From IMG/VR virus record IMGVR_UViG_3300042516_003452, positions 1 to 64,000 of that record: a stretch of 64,000 bases of DNA; one strand, 5' to 3'. Below the pieces are notes generated by a model. That model saw nothing but the letters and a program-made list of their open reading frames with translations, was not told the DNA's origin and searched no databases. A program made the translations under genes and the position numbers. The DNA is from a virus. Shown here in pieces: positions 6,725 to 15,613 of the stretch. Numbering within the stretch: position 1 is the stretch's first letter; every line of letters begins with the position of its first letter.

Positions 6725-9453
6725 TAGGAGAACGTTACGGTTTCAGATGTTGTGGACGTTGCAGTAACAGTATAAATCTTATACCCTGCAACAGCTGTAG
6801 ACAGTGAGCTGGTAACACCAACAGAGAATGTAACAGTAATGGTATCAGGAACCTTAATAATCACAATACCGGATCCTCCAGCGCCACCAGCGCCACCATC
6901 ACCGCCGCCGCCACCGCCACCGCCGCCGCGATTAGCCGTACCAGCTCCCCCCGTAACACCATTGTTTGGGCCTGTCTCACCTGCACCGCCCGCGCCACCA
7001 CCACCAGATCCGGCTGAGCCGCCTGTTTTGCTGCCGCCACTGCCGCCACCGCCGCCGCCGCCGCCGCCATAAGTGACAGAAGACCCAGATAAAGAGGAAG
7101 CCGCACCGGTACCGCCAGCGCCACCGCCGCTAGATGAAGCGTTTCCGCCTACACCGCCAGCGCCACCGCCGCCGCCGGAACCTGTGGTGTAAAGATCACT
7201 GGAGCCACCAGAGTAACCTTCGACTGGTGAATAACCACCCTGGTTGCCTGCACCACCGGCTGCGCTAACGCCTCCAGGGCCACAACTTCCGCCTGCACCA
7301 GATCCACCAGTACCACCTTGCCCTTCGTAGCTACCTACAGCACGTCCGCCACCAGTAGAAGTAACAGTAGAGAAGACAGAATTACTGCCTTTGCTGCCAG
7401 GGGATCCACCAGAAGGGCCATCGACGATACCGCCTGCGCCACCAGCGCCAACCGTAAGTGCGTACGTCCCAGCACTAAAGGAACCTGTACTAGTCCTATA
7501 GCCGCCAGCGCCACCACCGCCACCACCTGCGTATGAGCCGCTGCTTGCTGTTCCACCGCCGCCACCGCCGCCAGCAACAACAAGGTAATCAACAGTAATA
7601 ACTTCTGTAAACGTTACTGTTTCACTGGTGGTAGAAGTAGCAGTAACGGTATAAACGTTGTATCCAGATACAGCAGTTGAAACAGTACTTGTTACACCAC
7701 CAGAGAACGTAGCAGCATAAGTGTCAGGAATCTTGATGATGACAACACCAGAGCCTCCAGCACCACCGTTTGTATTGGAGCCTTCTCCACCGCCACCGCC
7801 TCCTGTATTGGCCGTTCCTGCTGTAGCCCTTGTTCCACCAGGTAAAGGGCTGTTATTAGCGCCACCGCCAGTACCGCCGCCGCCAGTACCGCCGGGTCCC
7901 CCAACGGAAAGAGTATAACTACCACCTCCACCACCGCCTGCTCTGGTAACAGAACTACCAGTAATGGAAGAAGCTACACCATTACCACCTGGAGCTGCTG
8001 GTGCTGCTGGACTGCCGCTGTTAACAGCATTTCCACCCGCTTGACCAGCGCCACCGCCACCGCCACCAATGTAGTTTGCACCATAAAGACCGCTCCTATC
8101 GCCACCGGGGTAACCTTGATTTGCAGTGCCTGCGCCACCAAGAACTGTTGAGCCACTACCTGAATCTCCACCACCACCACCGGAACCGCCGGCACCACCA
8201 GCAAGACCAATAGGATTATTGTAAGTTCCACCAAAACCACCACCTTCTGATGTGATGGTAGCCAATACGCTATTACTGCCTTTATTACCGACCGCTCCGT
8301 TGTTACCTGCTGCCCCACCAGCGCCAACAGTAACTGTATAAGTAGTGCCTATATATAAAGAAAGAGAACTCTCGGCAGATGCACCACCACCAGAAGGTCC
8401 GGCAGAAGTGCGGTAGCCACCTGCACCGCCGCCACCAGCTTGGTATCCGCCGCCACCACCACCGCCACCTGCAATAACCAGGTAGTCAGCACTAAAAGTA
8501 ACAGCCTCACTAAACGTTACTGTTTCACTGGTAGTAGAAGTAGCGGTAACTGTATAAACCCTGTATCCAGATACAGCAGTTGAAACAGTACTTGTTACGC
8601 CACCAGAAAACGTAGCAATATAAGTGTCGGGAATCTTGATGATGACTACACCGGAACCGCCTGCACCTGAAGTACGAGCGCTGTCTCCACCAGTACCACC
8701 GCCACCTCCGCCAGTATTTGCGGTACCGGCAGAGCCATTGGAGTTTTGACCACCGTTACCGCCGCCGCCAGAACCGCCAGTCCCTCCAGCTAAAGGAGCT
8801 GGTCCTAAATTGTTTTTACCGCCACCGCCACCACCTGCCCTGGTTACAGAAGATCCAGTAATAGAAGACGCAACACCTGGGCCGCCATTACCACCAACTG
8901 AAGCAGTGCCATTTTGGCCGACGCCACCAGCACCGCCGCCACCGCCAGCTCCATAGCCTTGTCCAAGTAGATAACCGTTTCCACCCGCATAGCCTTGGTT
9001 GGCAGTACCGGCTGCACCTGGAGCATTACCAGGAGAACCACTACCACCGCCGGCACCGCCGCCACCACCGGAACCACCAGTTGCAGCAGGAAGATTAGGG
9101 ATGTCACTTGCAGCACCGCCACCTCCGCCAGTTGATGAAATGGTTGCAAGTACAGAATTACTTCCATTTGTACCAACGGCATTACTGGTTACAGCAGCAC
9201 CGCCGGCACCAACAGTAACTGTATAAGCAATCCCTGTGGTTAAAGAAAGACTAGGTTCAGCAGACGCACCACCACCAGAAGGACCTGCAGAAGTGCGATA
9301 ACCACCAGCACCGCCACCGCCACCGTCTCCGTTATTCGCATCACATGAACCACCTGCACCGCCACCTGCAATAACCAGGTAATCAACAGTTAATGGGACA
9401 GCAGGGCTCGTGCCAGCACTTGGAATACCAAGCAGCATCTGGAGGAATGACAT
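6724..9453 (-). CDS. Glycine-rich fibre-like protein with three long repeats
   Basis: A 909-aa protein with extreme Gly content (runs of GGGGGG, GGAGG and SGGGGAGG). It is made of three units of about 300 aa. Each starts with a (V/A)DYLV(V/I)AGGGGGGG segment and ends with SG(V/I)VIIK(I/V)PDT, then TVTATSTTSETVTF. The glycine-rich parts match the phage tail fibre glycine-rich domain, which packs as a polyglycine-II-like bundle. Likely a distal fibre or adhesin that recognises the host. Intact long frames on other strands in this stretch are compositional shadows. Confidence 0.85.
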   Translation of the reverse strand: MSFLQMLLGIPSAGTSPAVPLTVDYLVIAGGGAGGSCDANNGDGGGGGAGGYRTSAGPSGGGASAEPSLSLTTGIAYTVTVGAGGAAVTSNAVGTNGSNSVLATISSTGGGGGAASDIPNLPAATGGSGGGGGAGGGSGSPGNAPGAAGTANQGYAGGNGYLLGQGYGAGGGGGAGGVGQNGTASVGGNGGPGVASSITGSSVTRAGGGGGGKNNLGPAPLAGGTGGSGGGGNGGQNSNGSAGTANTGGGGGGTGGDSARTSGAGGSGVVIIKIPDTYIATFSGGVTSTVSTAVSGYRVYTVTATSTTSETVTFSEAVTFSADYLVIAGGGGGGGGYQAGGGGAGGYRTSAGPSGGGASAESSLSLYIGTTYTVTVGAGGAAGNNGAVGNKGSNSVLATITSEGGGFGGTYNNPIGLAGGAGGSGGGGGDSGSGSTVLGGAGTANQGYPGGDRSGLYGANYIGGGGGGAGQAGGNAVNSGSPAAPAAPGGNGVASSITGSSVTRAGGGGGGSYTLSVGGPGGTGGGGTGGGANNSPLPGGTRATAGTANTGGGGGGEGSNTNGGAGGSGVVIIKIPDTYAATFSGGVTSTVSTAVSGYNVYTVTATSTTSETVTFTEVITVDYLVVAGGGGGGGTASSGSYAGGGGGGAGGYRTSTGSFSAGTYALTVGAGGAGGIVDGPSGGSPGSKGSNSVFSTVTSTGGGRAVGSYEGQGGTGGSGAGGSCGPGGVSAAGGAGNQGGYSPVEGYSGGSSDLYTTGSGGGGGAGGVGGNASSSGGGAGGTGAASSLSGSSVTYGGGGGGGGGSGGSKTGGSAGSGGGGAGGAGETGPNNGVTGGAGTANRGGGGGGGGGDGGAGGAGGSGIVIIKVPDTITVTFSVGVTSSLSTAVAGYKIYTVTATSTTSETVTFS
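6724..9453 (-). repeat. Three ~0.9-kb tandem repeats in the glycine-rich gene
   Basis: The stretch coding the ATSTTSETVTF hinge recurs near 6740-6860, 7620-7740 and 8520-8650. The last two copies differ at only a few third positions. The spacing of roughly 0.9 kb shows gene growth by tandem duplication and offers sites for recombination that would change fibre length. Confidence 0.8.
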
Positions 9454-9454
9454 A

Positions 9455-10138
9455 TCAGCTCAGCCCTGCACCACCGATTACAAACTCAGTCCCTGCGGAC
9501 CCTGAAACACATAATACAGTGGCCAAACCTCGTTGTGCCAAGGTTCGATTACCTGTTCCTGATGCACCTGCTTGACGCAAAGTAACGTTTGTACCTTGGG
9601 TAATGGTGATGTTGCCTGTGGTGTTGTTGTAGATGCTGATTGCATCGCCAACTGAGAACACACCAGAAGGAACAGTAACTCCTGTTACGGTGAATACATG
9701 CTTACCAGCGTCTGCCGCAACAAGTGTATAACCGGTTGTTTGTGAGTTTTGAGGAATTGCTCGGACGTTACCTTTATTGTCATTGACGTTTGCACCGGTA
9801 ACTGTAGTTCCAGAAACAGTTACGAACTGAGCAGTCGTGCCGGTAACCGTGGTACCTGTAACAGTGGTAAAGCCAGCAGCGCCACCGGTTACATTTGTGA
9901 ACTGAGCTGTATTACCGCTGATTGTTGTACCACTAAGAGTCGTGGTAAAAATACCAGTAACCGCAGTAATTGTGGTGAAATTACCAGTATTGCCGGTAAT
10001 AGTTGCACCAGAAATCGTACCAGTCGTCGAGATATTTACAAAACCTGCACCTGCAGCTAGTCCACTGACCGTTGTGGTCGCGTCTACACCGCCATTGGTG
10101 TAGGTAATAGTATCAACTTTTAGGGTTCCGTATGGCAT
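9455..10138 (-). CDS. Fibre-like protein with TTVTGTTVTG repeats
   Basis: A 227-aa protein. The N-terminus (MPYGTLKVDTITYTNGG) resembles phage fibre proteins that begin with a short head domain. It is followed by Thr/Gly/Ser repeats (xFTTVTGTTVTGTTAQF) and a C-terminal beta domain with AGKHVFTVTGVTV and ending VIGGAGLS. The repeats are shared with the 827-aa neighbour, so the two are paralogous in their shafts. Probably part of the tail fibre or spike. 1 nt separates it from the glycine-rich gene. Confidence 0.75.
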   Translation of the reverse strand: MPYGTLKVDTITYTNGGVDATTTVSGLAAGAGFVNISTTGTISGATITGNTGNFTTITAVTGIFTTTLSGTTISGNTAQFTNVTGGAAGFTTVTGTTVTGTTAQFVTVSGTTVTGANVNDNKGNVRAIPQNSQTTGYTLVAADAGKHVFTVTGVTVPSGVFSVGDAISIYNNTTGNITITQGTNVTLRQAGASGTGNRTLAQRGLATVLCVSGSAGTEFVIGGAGLS

Positions 10139-10181
10139 TTCCTGTTCCTAACGTTGCCTTACTGTCTATTTTAAGTTAATT

Positions 10182-12665
10182 CTACACAAGGATAGCCCAA
10201 CGCGAACCATCTGGAACATCGACTGTAAAACTATCTTGAATTTCAACTGGACCTTGGCTTAAACCGTTGTATCCAGTGGTAATACCAAAGTTCACATCAA
10301 TGACAATTTTGCTTTGCATAATTGTCGTGATTGAACTTCCACCGCCCCCACTTTGAACAACCCAAGATGTTGTGCCGTTTCCATTGGTCTGTAAAACAAA
10401 TCCTGCAGTACCAACAGTGGTAGGGAATGAGAACAGGCCACGAGGGCGAACATCACCGGAGCCAGTGACAAATGTGGTGCCACCAGCAACGAACTGACTA
10501 CCAGAAGCAACAACAAAAACACCGGTTGTTGCTTGGACCACATCACCGGTAATAGTTGCCCCGGATACCTGGGACGTAAAGACGCCACTGATCCCGGTAA
10601 TTGCACTAACTCTGGTAACCTCACCTGTAATCGTGGATCCAGACAGCGTTACAAAATTGGCTGTAGTCCCAGTGACAGTCGTGCCTGTGACTGTAGTGAA
10701 TCCTGCGGTGTTACCAGTGATGGTTCCGAATTGGCCCGCATTGCCGGTAACGGTTGCACCCGAAAGATAAGTGAAATACCCACTGGTTACAGTGAGATCG
10801 CCAAAAGTTCCACTGATTCCCTGAACAGTCGCGCCAGAGACGTTAAAACCTGTGATGTTTGTAGCATTAACGTTGGCAAAGTTCGCCGTCGTTCCGGTGA
10901 CAGTCGTGCCGGTAACCGTCGTGAAACCAGCGGTGCCACCTGTTAACGTCGTGAATTGAGCAATGTTTCCGGTAACGGTTGCACCAGAAATAGTTGTGGT
11001 GCCGATCAGGGTTGATCCAGTAACCGTTGTTGCCTGGACCGCTGTCCCAGTGATGGTGGTGCCACTGAGAGTACCTGTAATTTGAACACCAGAACTAAAG
11101 TAACCAGACCCTTGAACAATCAGGTTTCCGGATACCGTCAGGTTCCCAGTAACGGTATGAGACGAAGCAACAAGAGTATCAAAGATACCAGTCGTGAATT
11201 GAGCCGTTGTACCGGTAACAGTTTGACCAGAAACTCGTGTTGTAAAGACACCGCTGACAAAGTTTGCAGTTGTACCGGTAATTGTCGTACCAGTAACTGT
11301 GGTAAATCCTGCAGTGTTACCCGTTAAAGTTCCAAAGACACCAGCGTTACCAGAAATGGACGCACCAGAAACACTGGTAGTACCGATAACGTTGACACCT
11401 GTTATAACAGATGCCTCTGCACTAAGGAAGCGTGCGTACTGACCGGTGATATTCAGGCCAGAAACCTGAGTACTGAAAACACCGCTAACAGCGTTAACAA
11501 ACGTACCGGTAATCGTGGTGCCAGTGACTGATGTGAAGGCACCCGCTGTTCCCGTAATTTGAACACCGCTGACTGTACCGGTTACGTTAATACCAGAACT
11601 GAAGTAACCAGAGCCACGAACCAGTAGATCACTGTTGACAATGGCGTTGCCAGTAACCGTGATGTTTTGGCGAACAATACCGGTTGTGAAGAACGCGGTA
11701 ATTGCGTTAAGCGTTGTAAAGTTTCCGGTTTCACCAGTGACTGTTTGACCAGTGATATTAGTGAAGCTTGCACCATGGCCTGTTACGGTCGTAAATTGAC
11801 CAACGTCACCAGTAACAATGGCGCCAGAAACTCGCGTTGTTCCAACAACAATAGAACCAGTGATATTTGTAAATTGAGCAGTAGCACCTGTAATGGTGGT
11901 GCCGCTTAAGGTACCCGTGATTTGAACACCGGAACTAAAGTAACCAGAACCACGTACGATCAGATCACCACTAATAATCGAGTTACCAGTGATCGTGTGG
12001 CTTCCAGCGTTTAAGGTCTGGAAATTACCAGTGGTGAAATTAGCTGTTGTACCTGTGACCGTAACACCAGAAAGAATCGTGGTGTAAATACCACTCGCAC
12101 CGGTAACCGTCCTAAAGAGACCAAAGTCACCGCTAAGGGTGCCGGCATTGAGGCGGTCACTGATTGTACTGTTTGCGCCGAGTAGGTTAGTAAACGCTCC
12201 CGTAACACCGGTAACGGTTAAGCCAGAAACCCGTGAAGTAAAGACACCGGAAACACCGGTAATGTTTGTCGCAGAAAAACTTGTAGTTGTAAGGTTCTGA
12301 GCCGTTACATTTGTTGCGTTAACGTTCGTGCCAGTAATTGTGGTACCACTAAACGTACCTGTAACTTGCGTCGTACCAGAGACGTAGAGGCTTCCGGCGT
12401 TAACAACGTAAGTAATGTCAAGACCGGATGCTGTGACTTGGTCTTGAACTGTGAGATTATCTTGGATAATTACGGATCCACTGATCGTTCCGCCAGTGCG
12501 CGGAAGATAATAGATATTCAGGTACGCCTTGGTACCAGAAATTGTCAGCTTCTTATTCTTAAGCGCGGGGTCAACTTCACCGACATCAACAACCGTCAGA
12601 AGGTCGGCATCAGCCAAACTAATGCCGGCCAGCTCCTGAAGCTCAGATATCCTTCTGTTAGCCAC
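10182..12665 (-). CDS. Long repeat-rich fibre shaft protein
   Basis: An 827-aa protein. The N-terminal ~60 residues (MANRRISELQELAGISLADADLLTVVD) are a domain often found at the virion-proximal end of cyanophage fibres. About 650 residues of short repeats follow, with the pattern (T/S)G-x-F-x-x-(V/I)TGxT(V/I)TGTTAxF, which should form a trimeric beta-helical shaft. The C-terminal ~70 residues are not repeated and contain a QSGGGGSSIT linker. A structural host-recognition fibre is the likely role. Confidence 0.8.
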   Translation of the reverse strand: MANRRISELQELAGISLADADLLTVVDVGEVDPALKNKKLTISGTKAYLNIYYLPRTGGTISGSVIIQDNLTVQDQVTASGLDITYVVNAGSLYVSGTTQVTGTFSGTTITGTNVNATNVTAQNLTTTSFSATNITGVSGVFTSRVSGLTVTGVTGAFTNLLGANSTISDRLNAGTLSGDFGLFRTVTGASGIYTTILSGVTVTGTTANFTTGNFQTLNAGSHTITGNSIISGDLIVRGSGYFSSGVQITGTLSGTTITGATAQFTNITGSIVVGTTRVSGAIVTGDVGQFTTVTGHGASFTNITGQTVTGETGNFTTLNAITAFFTTGIVRQNITVTGNAIVNSDLLVRGSGYFSSGINVTGTVSGVQITGTAGAFTSVTGTTITGTFVNAVSGVFSTQVSGLNITGQYARFLSAEASVITGVNVIGTTSVSGASISGNAGVFGTLTGNTAGFTTVTGTTITGTTANFVSGVFTTRVSGQTVTGTTAQFTTGIFDTLVASSHTVTGNLTVSGNLIVQGSGYFSSGVQITGTLSGTTITGTAVQATTVTGSTLIGTTTISGATVTGNIAQFTTLTGGTAGFTTVTGTTVTGTTANFANVNATNITGFNVSGATVQGISGTFGDLTVTSGYFTYLSGATVTGNAGQFGTITGNTAGFTTVTGTTVTGTTANFVTLSGSTITGEVTRVSAITGISGVFTSQVSGATITGDVVQATTGVFVVASGSQFVAGGTTFVTGSGDVRPRGLFSFPTTVGTAGFVLQTNGNGTTSWVVQSGGGGSSITTIMQSKIVIDVNFGITTGYNGLSQGPVEIQDSFTVDVPDGSRWAILV
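10260..12500 (-). repeat. Short degenerate coding repeats (fibre shaft)
   Basis: Dozens of imperfect copies of a unit coding T-V-T-G-T-T-(V/I)-T-G are spread through the gene, many separated by about 75-100 nt, with third-position drift. One near-identical ~90-nt stretch, coding LIVQGSGYFSSGVQITGTLSG-like residues, recurs several times. These are protein repeats, not a CRISPR array. Confidence 0.7.
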
Positions 12666-12718
12666 CTATTAAATCACTAAAACCCCATAAAATGAATTAT
12701 AGTCGCAGTGTGTTTAAC

Positions 12719-13081
12719 CTACCGGGCCTTGATTTCGATGCGCGGTAGATGGTTAGACGCAAAACTCCAGGCTCCCTGGATGCCTACAACAAGGCCGCAA
12801 GAGATGGCAAACACCACAATTAACTCCGCCACCGTCAGGTTGCGGCGCAGGTAAACAACCTGAGGTTGAGGTGGAGCAAAACTCGGCATTGGCATACGAG
12901 GTGCCACGGGAATTTCTTCTTGGGCTATCTGCTGCTGTTGCTGCTGAAGCAAAGTCATTCGCACTGCTTCCTCCCGAGCACGAGCCTTCATGGCCTCAAG
13001 CATTTCCGGTGTAATGCCAGGGGGAATTGCGGGTGGCTCAATCGCCTGAGGTGGAGTACTGGAAGGAATTTGCTCTTCCAT
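12719..13081 (-). CDS. Single-pass membrane protein with proline-rich and Gln-rich part
   Basis: A 120-aa protein from ATG 13081. An upstream ATG at 13114 in the same frame would add 11 residues but would run through an operator-like palindrome. The product has a Pro-rich N-terminus (PSSTPPQAIEPPAIPPG), a helical part with QQQQQQ, then one hydrophobic segment near residues 88-108 (ELIVVFAISCGLVVGIQG) and a short basic tail. A spanin-like or membrane-anchored role is possible but not shown. Confidence 0.6.
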   Translation of the reverse strand: MEEQIPSSTPPQAIEPPAIPPGITPEMLEAMKARAREEAVRMTLLQQQQQQIAQEEIPVAPRMPMPSFAPPQPQVVYLRRNLTVAELIVVFAISCGLVVGIQGAWSFASNHLPRIEIKAR

Positions 13082-13085
13082 AACG

Positions 13086-13131
13086 GTGCAAAAGATTTGC
13101 ACATACACTAGCATCTACGCAAAAGGTTTGC
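13086..13131. promoter_or_regulatory. Twin operator-like palindromes upstream of HTH gene
   Basis: Two inverted repeats with the same core are present: GTGCAAA-AGA-TTTGCAC (13086-13102) and GCAAA-AGG-TTTGC (13119-13131). Their centres are 31 bp apart, close to three turns of B-DNA. The second ends 4 nt before the start codon of the HTH gene at 13136. The geometry fits a repressor that controls the divergent genes and itself. Confidence 0.6.
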
Positions 13132-13135
13132 TGAC

Positions 13136-13558
13136 ATGAAATACGGATTACGTAAAGGATTAGAGGACGTTGCTTTTGAACTGAAAGGGATACGAAACGT
13201 CCTTAGTTCCATGTGGCACAGTCGCTATTCCACGGGTGAGACCGATGCCCTAAACCCTGAGGCGTACGCAGATGAGTACATCACTACTGAGGAGTGTGGA
13301 CGCAGGCTTGGGGTATCGGATCAAACCATTCGCAACTGGATTGCTATCGGTAAACGAACCCCTGAAAAGGGCTGGGTAGAGGGCATCCATTTTGTCAACG
13401 TCTCGCCTGATCCGGCCCGTAAGGCAATGCTCAGGATTCCCTGGAACCAACTGGTCCAGTCCTTCTCTAAGACTAAGAAACTGGAATCGTCTGATCTACG
13501 TGGCAAGGGAGACCGGACTTCGACCATGTACACGATTGATCGAGGGTTTTTAGAATAA
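13136..13558 (+). CDS. Helix-turn-helix regulator (MerR/excisionase-like)
   Basis: A 140-aa protein. Residues ~48-75 (YITTEECGRRLGVSDQTIRNWIAIGKR) match the HTH of MerR/excisionase-type DNA-binding proteins, followed by a wing-like GIHFVNVSPD...RIPW. The N-terminal ~40 residues form a predicted helix. Twin palindromes immediately upstream are the likely operators. No Shine-Dalgarno is evident before the ATG. Its stop codon overlaps the next start (TAATG), so it leads a + strand cluster up to 15.6 kb. Confidence 0.75.
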   Translation: MKYGLRKGLEDVAFELKGIRNVLSSMWHSRYSTGETDALNPEAYADEYITTEECGRRLGVSDQTIRNWIAIGKRTPEKGWVEGIHFVNVSPDPARKAMLRIPWNQLVQSFSKTKKLESSDLRGKGDRTSTMYTIDRGFLE

Positions 13559-14034
13559 TGGCCCATCGATTTCGAGACGTTGATATTGATTCTGTAACGA
13601 TTGAGAACCACGTTCAGTTGTTGCCTGAATCCCTGGTCAACCAGGTGGAGATGTTCTTGCCTCCTGAGGGTTCATTTGATGATGATTGCCTCAAGCGGTA
13701 CCTGGAAAACTTAAAAAACTATGAAGAAGAAGATGCTAATTCAGGCATGACTCTTGCCAATCGATTGCGTCTTGCTTTCCAGGATCTGCAACCGGATACG
13801 ATCTGCGGGAAATTCCCGCAAGCAGAACTTCCTTTGAAACGTCGGCTACGGTGTGTGGCTGAATATCTGATACGCTCGGGAGAATTTGATAAAGTACGTG
13901 ATGAAAACGGCAAGCTTGTCAAAAAACGTGGTGTGCTTGGCAAATTAGTTGTCTTGTACCAGCCCACTGACAAATTACTTGAATCCCTACTGCGCCAAGG
14001 ATTGATCGAGAAATGCAACGACGTGAAAAATTGA
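13558..14034 (+). CDS. Unknown 158-aa protein
   Basis: Coupled to the HTH gene by a TAATG overlap. Mostly helical and charged, with no recognised motif. Segments such as LKRRLRCVAEYLIRSGEFDKV suggest a small helical DNA- or protein-binding fold. It overlaps the next gene by 22 nt. Confidence 0.7.
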   Translation: MAHRFRDVDIDSVTIENHVQLLPESLVNQVEMFLPPEGSFDDDCLKRYLENLKNYEEEDANSGMTLANRLRLAFQDLQPDTICGKFPQAELPLKRRLRCVAEYLIRSGEFDKVRDENGKLVKKRGVLGKLVVLYQPTDKLLESLLRQGLIEKCNDVKN

Positions 14035-14399
14035 TCGCTTCGGTGATTGGTCCTGAGCTGGACGAAACAAAAGCAAAGATGCTCGATGCCACCATCAAGT
14101 TGATCCTTGGTGACATGGGAGAGCAGTACTGCAAGATGTGGGAGATCGAAGGTCCTGGCGTCATGGTGTTCCAGCCTGAAAATAAAGAACGCTCCATGTT
14201 CTTCTGGACCCTTAAAGAAATCCACGCTGCACAAGAAGATTGCGAGCGCAGTAATGACGGAGACCTGGCCGAGACGTTTAGGCGTATTCTTTCAGCTGCT
14301 CAAAAAATTGACCCTGTGGAAAAAGCAGGGTATGTCATCAACGATAAGGAAGGCATTCGCTATATGGAGATTGATTACAACCAGGCTTCTGAAAAATGA
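14013..14399 (+). CDS. Unknown 128-aa protein
   Basis: Begins inside the previous gene and ends overlapping the next by 4 nt (ATGA). The helical, acidic sequence includes PGVMVFQPENKERSMFFWTLKEI. No family recognised. Tight coupling on both sides supports expression. Confidence 0.7.
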   Translation: MQRREKLIASVIGPELDETKAKMLDATIKLILGDMGEQYCKMWEIEGPGVMVFQPENKERSMFFWTLKEIHAAQEDCERSNDGDLAETFRRILSAAQKIDPVEKAGYVINDKEGIRYMEIDYNQASEK

Positions 14400-14992
14400 A
14401 ACAACAAGGCGTTCGCTCCATTTCTGCTCGCAGTGAAGATGCTGAATTGATCACGAACTCAGACTTGATCGTGGCGGCTAATGAGCTGATGGATGGTATT
14501 GAGCTGGATGTTGCTAGTAGCAAGAAAGCAAACAGTTACGTCCAGGCTCCTAACTTCTTTACGCCATCGGATGATGGACTGAACGCCCAACAGTGGTACG
14601 GAAATGTTTACTTGTTTCCTCCAGCGGGTGCATACTTTTGGGACAAGAAGAACGAAAGGTGGAAGATGACACGGGCTTCCTCCCCATCACTTACTTCATC
14701 CCATGCAGTGTGGTTCCGTAAGCTTTACCACGCCTGGCTGGCGAAGGAGATTAGGCAGGGCTTGTATTTCAGCAACTGTCCTGACATGATTCGATACGAA
14801 CCCAAGATCTTTAGTTTCCCTGTGTGCATCCTGCGTTCAGCGCCTAAGTTGTTGCGCATTACAAGTCAAGGAGAAAAGATGCAGCGTACGTGCACCTCCT
14901 TAATTGTCTACTTGCCGCCTACGGATCATTCGGATGATGCTGTCCAACGATTCGTAGACATCTATACGGAACGCGGGCATATTCTCGCTTAA
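14396..14992 (+). CDS. Dam-like phage DNA N6-adenine methylase relative with altered catalytic motif
   Basis: A 198-aa protein. The order ELDVASSKKANSYVQAPNFFTPSDDGLNAQ (about 36-65) followed by W.G.VYLFPP (about 66-75) mirrors phage Dam-type N6-adenine methylases. In those, D-x-A/C-A....(Y/F)FT..DDGL is followed by NPPY. Here the catalytic N/DPPY is replaced by FPPAG, so methylation may be lost or changed. The later part (SSHAVWFRKLYHAWLAKEIRQG, then YFSNCPDMIRYEPKIFSFPVCIL) fits the same fold. It may be an inactive relative kept for another role. Confidence 0.55.
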   Translation: MKQQGVRSISARSEDAELITNSDLIVAANELMDGIELDVASSKKANSYVQAPNFFTPSDDGLNAQQWYGNVYLFPPAGAYFWDKKNERWKMTRASSPSLTSSHAVWFRKLYHAWLAKEIRQGLYFSNCPDMIRYEPKIFSFPVCILRSAPKLLRITSQGEKMQRTCTSLIVYLPPTDHSDDAVQRFVDIYTERGHILA

Positions 14993-15025
14993 GTTCCGTA
15001 TACTGAAGAACGATTACAAGGGACC

Positions 15026-15613
15026 ATGAGCGTTCTTGCCGACTGGGAAATCAAGCATCTGGCTGAAAACGAAGAAATGATCGAACCTTTTGTCGATCAT
15101 TTGGTCAGCAAAGAAGATGGTCGCAAGTTGCTGAGCTATGGCCTGAGTTCTTACGGGTATGACATTCGCTTGTCCCCCAAGCAATGCCTGATTTTTGGCA
15201 AGGTGCAGGCAGGTGATTGCGATCCAAAAGACTTTGATCCCGACATCCTGAAGCCTGCCGATCTTCTGGAGGATGAGCGTGGTCAATACTTTCTGCTTCC
15301 TCCGTACGGCTATTGCCTAGGTGTAGCGCAAGAACGTCTGAAGCTCCCCAGGGATGTCACTGTCGTTGCTGTAGGCAAGTCCACCTATGCACGCTCAGGC
15401 ATCCTGGTGAATATCACGCCAGCTGAAAGTGGTTGGGAAGGTTATCTAACGCTGGAGATCAGTAACTGCACTGGGCTCTTCAATCGGATCTACGCCAATG
15501 AAGGGATCACACAACTTCTTTTCTATCGCGGTAATCCGTGCCACGTCACTTACCAAGATCGCAAAGGCAAGTACCAGGATCAACCCAATAACGTGGTGTT
15601 CTCCCAGGTCTGA
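15026..15613 (+). CDS. dcd: dCTP deaminase
   Basis: A 195-aa protein with the family core GKSTYARSGILVNITPAESGWEG (117-139) and LTLEISN (141-147). Arg123 and Glu144 correspond to the conserved substrate/catalytic positions. Early Y-G-Y-D-I-R (43-48) is also typical. It converts dCTP to dUTP, feeding dUMP to the thymidylate synthase ThyX at 56742. The start ATG follows an AAGGGACC stretch that can serve as ribosome binding site. The convergent gene on the - strand ends 1 nt after its stop codon. Confidence 0.93.
   Translation: MSVLADWEIKHLAENEEMIEPFVDHLVSKEDGRKLLSYGLSSYGYDIRLSPKQCLIFGKVQAGDCDPKDFDPDILKPADLLEDERGQYFLLPPYGYCLGVAQERLKLPRDVTVVAVGKSTYARSGILVNITPAESGWEGYLTLEISNCTGLFNRIYANEGITQLLFYRGNPCHVTYQDRKGKYQDQPNNVVFSQV

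Noticed and set aside
6839-9226. Long Pro-rich and Ala-rich frames on both strands within the glycine-rich gene
   Set aside because: They mirror GGC/GCC-type repeats (Gly on one strand gives Pro/Ala on others). The - strand Gly frame has the sensible start and repeats.
10182-12665. Regular repeats that could suggest a CRISPR-like or tandem repeat array
   Set aside because: They lie in one long open reading frame, vary at third positions and code Thr/Gly repeats; no conserved spacers.
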